DNA of 64,000 nucleotides from Hydra vulgaris (Eukaryota > Cnidaria > Hydrozoa > Anthoathecata > Hydridae). The number at the start of each line of letters is the position of its first letter. The first letter of the stretch is position 1. The notes below the pieces were generated by a model. The model was not told the origin of the DNA. It was given only the letters and a program-made list of their open reading frames with translations, and searched no databases. Location of the stretch: assembly GCF_038396675.1 (NCBI RefSeq), contig NC_088921.1:10905001-10969000 (forward strand). The letters run 5' to 3'. Position numbers and translations under genes: made by a program. Of this stretch, positions 57,800-64,000 are shown piece by piece.

Positions 57800-58900
57800 A
57801 GAGTTTGCACTATTGTTTGGAAATTTGATACCCTATTGTTAATATTTGTTCTATTGAGTGAGGCAAAAATAGATTTTTGTGTATCCCAAATAAAACCTAG
57901 AAGATTAAGTTTTTTATTTGGTATTATTTGATGGTCGTCTAGGGTTATCTTGCAATTAGTTAATTGTCTTTTTCAAGAGTAACAGTTCCGTTTTGACAGC
58001 ATTGAGCCTTATGCCGCTTAAGTTATTGTAAATATTACACGTTGTAATCTTTCAAGACCAGATAGAGTTGAGCTAAGAAGAATGATGTCATCAGCATAAG
58101 CAACAACACCTATGAAGTTTCCATGTATAGAAGTACCCACAACGTTATCATTTTTTATAGTTACGAGTAACTTTTCAGTGTATATGTTATATAGGTAGGG
58201 GGACAGAATGGATCCTTGTCTCACTCCTTGCTTAAGAGCAAATGAAGCTGATTTGGAACCTAGGTAAGAGACAGTTGCACTACTTTTGTGGTATAAAGAA
58301 GATATAGTGTTAACTATTTGGAGAGGTAAGTTTTTAATAAAGTAAAGTTTATCAAAGAGAATGTCCCAGTTGCAGCTGTCAAAAACATTTTCAGCATCTA
58401 AAGAACATAAATAAATAGGCGAATTATTGTTGTTGTAATGCTTAATTGTTTCACTTATATCAAATTCAGCATGCAAGGTCGAACTCTTACTATTGAAACC
58501 AAATTGAAGGGGATGTGTTTCTTTTATTTCAATTAGGTATTCTAAAAGTTTTGTAAATATTGGAATAATACTGATACCTCAATAGTTATTTGGGTCGGTA
58601 AGTGATTTTTTATACGATTTGACTAGCGGTATAATAGTTGAAGTTGACTTAAGTATAGGGGTCCATCCATGGTTAATTGAAAAGTGAAAAAAAAAATTAT
58701 ATCCATTCATTATTGATGCATCACACTGAGCATATTTTAAATGTTCTGCAGATATATTGAAATGATCGTGACATTTATTTAATTTTAGGCAAGGAATAGC
58801 GACTTTTATATTTTCATCAGTAATTGCTATTTCATCAGGATTTTCACAAGGTGGAACTTGACGATAAATAGAGCTATGATTTAACCTTTCAGTGTTTTAT
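57800..58900 (-). pseudogene. Non-LTR reverse transcriptase of a different LINE clade
   Basis: Open part 58476-58018: HAEFDISETIKHY, CSLDAENVFDSCNWDILFDK (motif A aspartate), FALKQGVRQGSILSPYLYNI (motif B), VVAYADDIILLSSTLSGLER (motif C, YADD), then GIRLNAVKTELLLLKKTIN in the following frame. Upstream, in broken frames to about 58880, are ENIKVAIPCLKLNKCHDHF, SLTDPNNY and GISIIPIFTKLLEYLI, HPLQFGFNSKSS. The YADD and VRQGSILSPYL forms separate it from the FADD/GVPQGS LINEs. It would copy its RNA at a nicked target. No endonuclease or 3' end was seen, and its 5' side is cut at 58920, the edge of the palindrome 2 arm. Confidence 0.8.
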
Positions 58901-58920
58901 CGTTTTTCAAATATAGTAGC

Positions 58921-60130
58921 AAGGTGGAGAGGTTAAGCCCATCGCTCTTGACATTTCTAAAGCTTTTGATAAAGTTTGGGATGCTGGTCTTCTCCATAAG
59001 CTTTCTTCTTATGGTGTACCTGGCAACATCTTTAAGATTATTAAATCCTTCCTTTCCAATTGTAGTATAAAGGTTCTTCCATGGACAGCACTCTTCTTCT
59101 TATTCTTTGACCTCAGGGGTTCCTCAAGGTTCTATCGTTGGCCCTATACTCTTTTTAATTTACATTAACAATCTTCCAGATTTTTAATTTACATTAACAA
59201 TCTTCCAGATTTTTAATTTACATTAACAATCTTCTCACATCTAAGGTAGCATTGTTTGCTGATGATACTACCATTTATTCTTGCCATGATAAGAAACCAA
59301 CACTCTCTGATTGCTAGGAGGGGGTATTTGAGGTTGAAAAGGATCTTACTTCTGCTAGAGTGGCTGGTGAACTTGAATACTGATAAAACTCAATTTTTTT
59401 CAGCCAATCGTTATCGCAGTAATTTAGATCTTCCTATTTTTATGAATGGTGATGTACTTGATGAGTCATCTACGCTTCATCTTCTAGGATTAACTCTTAC
59501 TTCTGATCTTTCTTGGAAACCATATATCAAATCAGTTGCAAAATTAGCATCTGCTAAGGTTGCATCTTTTTATTGAGCTCAACACTTTCTTACTTCGGAT
59601 TTTATTCTCTATCTTTATAAATCTCAAATCTGGCCTTTTTTGGAATACTGTTGCCATTTCTGGGGCGGTTCTTCTAATGATAGCCTTTCTATTTTAGGCA
59701 AGGTGCAAAAAAACGCATTGTAAACATAGTTGGACCTGCTCTTGCAGCCAACCTCCAACCATTATCACATCGTCATAATGTTGCTTCTCTTTCTCTTTTC
59801 TACCAATACTATAATGGGCACTGCTCTAAAGAGCTAGCGTCTCTTGTACCATCCACTAAAATTCATTCTCGTGTTACTTGTCATTCAATTGAGTCTCATC
59901 CTTTTTCTGTGACTGTTCCTAAGTGCTCCAAAAACTCTTATTCATCTAGTTTTTTTCTCGAACATTAGTTCTTTGGAATTCACTTCCTTCATCTAGCTTT
60001 CCAGATTCATACAATTGCAATCCTTTAAGTCATCCATCAATCGTTATCTTGCTCTACAATCTTTATCTTTTCTCTTCCAGTAACTTCCAACTTTAATTAG
60101 TGGTTGCTTGCAGCCTTGTTGGAAGCGAAG
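58921..60130 (+). pseudogene. LINE reverse transcriptase to 3' end, right arm copy
   Basis: Begins at the KGGEVKPIALDISKAF codons and continues through [31 protein letters not shown], then the 29-bp triplication, ALFADDTTIYSCHDKK (motif C intact), and open 59256-59576 ending LASAKVASFY. Two further broken frames hold IVNIVGPALAANLQP; the 3' end is near 60130 (AGCCTTGTTGGAAG). Truncated exactly at the arm border. Confidence 0.85.
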
Positions 60131-60650
60131 ATGTTTAAAAAAAGAAAAAACCAAACATTAGATTTAAAAAAATGAATAAAAACTTTTTATATAACTCTTT
60201 TTAAATAAAATGAAAATTTTATTAAAGTTATTATTTTAAAATTTTATTAAAATTATTATAATATTGTTGCACAATATAAATAATTAAATAAATCACTTAC
60301 CATACCACCGGTAGAAAAAAACTAAGCACAAAAAATTAAAATTAAAATAAAAATGCCAGAAATAAAACAACTAAAGTGTGCAAACAAAAAATGCTAATAA
60401 AATTTCCCCGAAGACCATTTAAACCACATAGGTACATCCAGCACCAATGAAACAAAAACAATCAAATGGCAATATACCCCATTAAAAACTCTTTTAAAAT
60501 TAAATAAAACGCAATAGAGCCTTCAAAAAACTTTAATGCTGTCATAGATACTTCATTCGAATTTTGTTAATCAATCTTAAGTGTATGAAAATGAAACTAC
60601 CCGCGCAAATGAAAATCATAATTAAAAATCAAGTAATATATGAAAGTAGA
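60130..60650. other. AT-rich stretch inside palindrome 2 right arm
   Basis: Mirror of 38366-38885; nothing recognised. Confidence 0.4.
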
Positions 60651-60651
60651 A

Positions 60652-60717
60652 AAAAATAAATATATATCGCCTACAAAAATGTAAATACTTACATTTTTGC
60701 AGGCGATATATATTTAT
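60652..60717. repeat. Hairpin, 31-bp arms, right arm copy
   Basis: Mirror of 38299-38364. Confidence 0.82.
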
Positions 60718-60994
60718 TTTTGACATGTAGTGAAGGATATAAGAAAATATCCGAACAATAATAAAAGACAAAAATTGTGCATGTGGAAATTAAAACAAAG
60801 CTGAGTAATGAATTTAAGAGAATACGGCATAAAAGTTCTTTGATAATGGTAATAATATGAAAATCAGCGGGTAAATAACATATTAATGGATATTGTAATA
60901 AGATTAACTAAATACTAAAATAAGAGCAGATATGTTTTAGCCAAATAAGTGGTTAAAAGATTTTTTTGGATGATATAACAATAATATGTCGTGC

Positions 60995-60995
<1 letters not shown>

Positions 60996-61072
<77 letters not shown>
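60996..61072. repeat. (AT)n array, right arm
   Basis: One ACATAT interruption near 61003 that the left copy lacks. Confidence 0.9.
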
Positions 61073-61079
<7 letters not shown>

Positions 61080-61084
<5 letters not shown>

Positions 61085-61495
61085 AAAGCTACAATACAAA
61101 ATTATATGTATATGAACCCAAAATTCAAAACTCAATCACACATCATAACCTCATATACAAATCTATATCTACATTACAACCATATACTATCTATTAAAAG
61201 AAAATATTATCTAAATAAGAATGAGTTCAAACAAAGATAGTTTATCTAATAAAAGAACAAAAAGCATGCAAACGATGTAAACAGGCTGTATGTGCATAAG
61301 GGTGTATAGGTGTAATGTGTAAGTCCGTGCTGTTTATGTCGTTTAGTAGAGTCTTGTGTTGTTTGTAACTAGCGTAAAAGATTTATCTCTTAACTACACC
61401 AAACCAGCCCAGTCCTACTCCTGAAAACCATGATGGATTAAACACCTATGCATGGGTTTATAACTGACTTATGACTGAAAAACTAGCCCATGCGT
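61080..61495 (-). repeat. Dispersed repeat family R, copy 3
   Basis: Mirror of copy 2 at 37528-37935. Confidence 0.8.
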
Positions 61496-61762
61496 CTTCC
61501 AGAGACAAACAACTTCTTCCGCGGTGACAGTAATTGTGATTTGGAAAATAGTCGTGCTCAATGACTGTAACACTAACCCTTACGGGCTAGGCCCAATATT
61601 ATTTATAAACTTTGGCATATATATAATTCTGACATATATAAAATTTGTCGAATGGTCACACACGAGCAGTGAACGCCTGAGGGAAAAATGAAGTACATTA
61701 GAATAACGGAGAATTATTTTAAGTAATTTATCATACTTTTTTCAAAATCTCAAAAACTTTTT

Positions 61763-62112
61763 AGCTTAAAGCTATCAGATTGTTTTTTTTCAGCTTCCAG
61801 TTTTCAGAGATTTTTTTTTCAAGCTTCCAGCTCTTTGCTTTTTTTTTTTTTCCTGCTCTTTGTTTTTTGGTTTTTATTCCCCCCCCCCCCCCCCACCTTC
61901 CAGCTTTCAGACATTTTTTTTCTAGCTGCCAGCTCTTAAGCCTTTTTTTTTCTAGTTTCCAGCTCTCAAGGATTTTTATTTCCAGCAACTAGCTTTCATA
62001 CTTTTTTTTTTCTTTTTTTCAGCTTTAATTTTTTTTTCAGCTTCCATCTTCAGGCTGATTTTCCAGCATCCAGGTTTCAGGGATTTTTTTTTTTACATCT
62101 TCCAGCTCTCAG
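61763..62112. repeat. CTTCCAGCTCT minisatellite, right arm
   Basis: Mirror of 36905-37255; the C-run here is about 15 bases at 61880-61894 against about 10 G in the left arm. Confidence 0.85.
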
Positions 62113-62624
62113 TTGATAAAGTTATAGCTGTGACATTGCTGAGCAACCATGCATAACAATAGAAACTTTCTTTAAGTGAATTTTATGTATCCATTTTGCT
62201 TTTATTGAAAGTTATTATAATATAGCTAATTAAATTTATTTAAAAAGATTTATTTATTAGCTAAGATAATAAAATAATAATATAACAATTATATATAATA
62301 AATAATAATATAATAAATAAGAAATAATTTTTCTGAAGCATCTGAACTTTAAAATTTTTTATAAGACAACAATTATGTCAAACCAATCTTCTGAGACAAG
62401 CAGATGCAGGTCTTCCATTCGTTTAGTTATTGTTAGAAACAACTATTTTTTTCTGGTCACAGAGTGTTGCTCTTGCCTGGTTTATACGCGTTGATTTCTT
62501 ATGCCTAATCTTTTCCACAAAAGAAAATCTTTTTGTGAGTCTTTAATGTTGTCTTTATATATGTTGCGTAAAGACCTACTTTTTTTTTTAATGGAGATAA
62601 GATGGGTTTTTGATTTCATTTTAG

Positions 62625-62643
62625 GGCATCAAATACCTACAAG
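62625..62643 (+). CDS. Candidate 19-bp micro-exon (right arm copy)
   Basis: TCATTTTAG acceptor, AAG|GTAGGA donor; identical to 36377-36395. Confidence 0.3.
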
Positions 62644-62800
62644 GTAGGAGGACTCTGTCAGTTCTAATATTTGCTTTTCCTAATATTTTCAAAACAAAAA
62701 CAAATGTATTATATATTTTTAAATATATTTTCTATAATAAAGTGAATTTTTTTTTATAAAACATAATAAAACAATTTTCTAAAAAAAATATTTTTTCCAG

Positions 62801-62852
62801 AAAAACAAGAGAATTAGCAGTTGAACTTCAAGACAAAGCTATTCATGCCCAG
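62801..62852 (+). CDS. Candidate host exon (right arm copy)
   Basis: TTTTTTCCAG acceptor, [26 protein letters not shown] donor. Identical to the left copy at 36167-36218. Confidence 0.4.
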
Positions 62853-62921
62853 GTTGATTTTTATTGTTGCTGTAATAAAATTAAATTGTTAATTTTTCTT
62901 GTTTTTATATATTTTTGTGTG

Positions 62922-63054
<133 letters not shown>

Positions 63055-63119
63055 GCGCACACATTTATTATATTGAGTTAAGAAAAATAATATTAGCAAT
63101 AAATAAATTATTTATAATC

Positions 63120-63121
<2 letters not shown>

Positions 63122-63206
<85 letters not shown>
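63122..63206. repeat. (AT)n array, right arm
   Basis: Mirror of 35801-35883. Confidence 0.9.

Positions 63207-64000
<794 letters not shown>

Overview
The window is AT-rich eukaryotic DNA, dominated by transposable elements and by long (AT)n arrays. Organism (inference): an invertebrate metazoan, most likely a cnidarian and plausibly Hydra. The reasons are the extreme A/T bias, the many copies of one jockey/CR1-like LINE, Penelope-like and hAT/Tc1/DDE debris of invertebrate type, and spliced exons of a fibronectin type III (FN3) protein. There are no bacterial operons, no CRISPR array and no intact rRNA or tRNA gene.

Host signal. Small exons lie scattered between the elements. The best set is on the plus strand at 8618-8697, 8916-8982, 14582-14706, 17820-17890 and 17968-18034. 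Their splice sites, phases and residues fit one and a half FN3 domains of a large FN3-repeat protein (usherin-like or another FN3 array). Four of these five exons are damaged. A second, open copy of the last two exons lies on the minus strand at 25297-25368 and 25153-25219. Weaker single exons are proposed at 36167-36395 (mirrored at 62625-62852) and at 49638-49707.

Layout. 1-7.1 kb: LINE fragments, a MITE nested in a LINE, and a 1.3-kb TIR element. 8.4-15.4 kb: FN3 exons whose introns hold a tRNA-derived SINE, a minisatellite and a nearly full-length LINE (about 10.6-14.3 kb). 15.65-27.55 kb: palindrome 1, two arms of about 5.45 kb around a spacer of about 1 kb, with the arms clearly diverged. 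27.65-29.1 kb: a Tc1-like element with a broken transposase. 29.3-35.0 kb: mostly AT-rich DNA with a degenerate transposase-like ORF, a minisatellite and an 86-bp-arm fold-back. 35.0-40.1 kb and 58.9-64.0 kb: the arms of palindrome 2, almost identical and at least 5.1 kb long, around 18.8 kb of spacer. Inside that spacer are a LINE carrying a hAT-type MITE, a 3.7-kb DNA transposon with a repeated TCACGCTGTGA motif, a rearranged Penelope-like 3' end with a hammerhead ribozyme core, a satellite of about 170 bp, two further degenerate transposases, an RTE-like 3' end and a second type of LINE reverse transcriptase.

How the parts relate. Nothing here looks like an intact multi-gene system. The order of nesting can be read: host intron, then LINE, then MITE or SINE, then inverted duplication. 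The duplications copied elements and host exons together. Both palindromes turn around inside LINE sequence. Assembly error (two haplotypes joined head to head, or fold-back reads) must be excluded before the palindromes are treated as biology.
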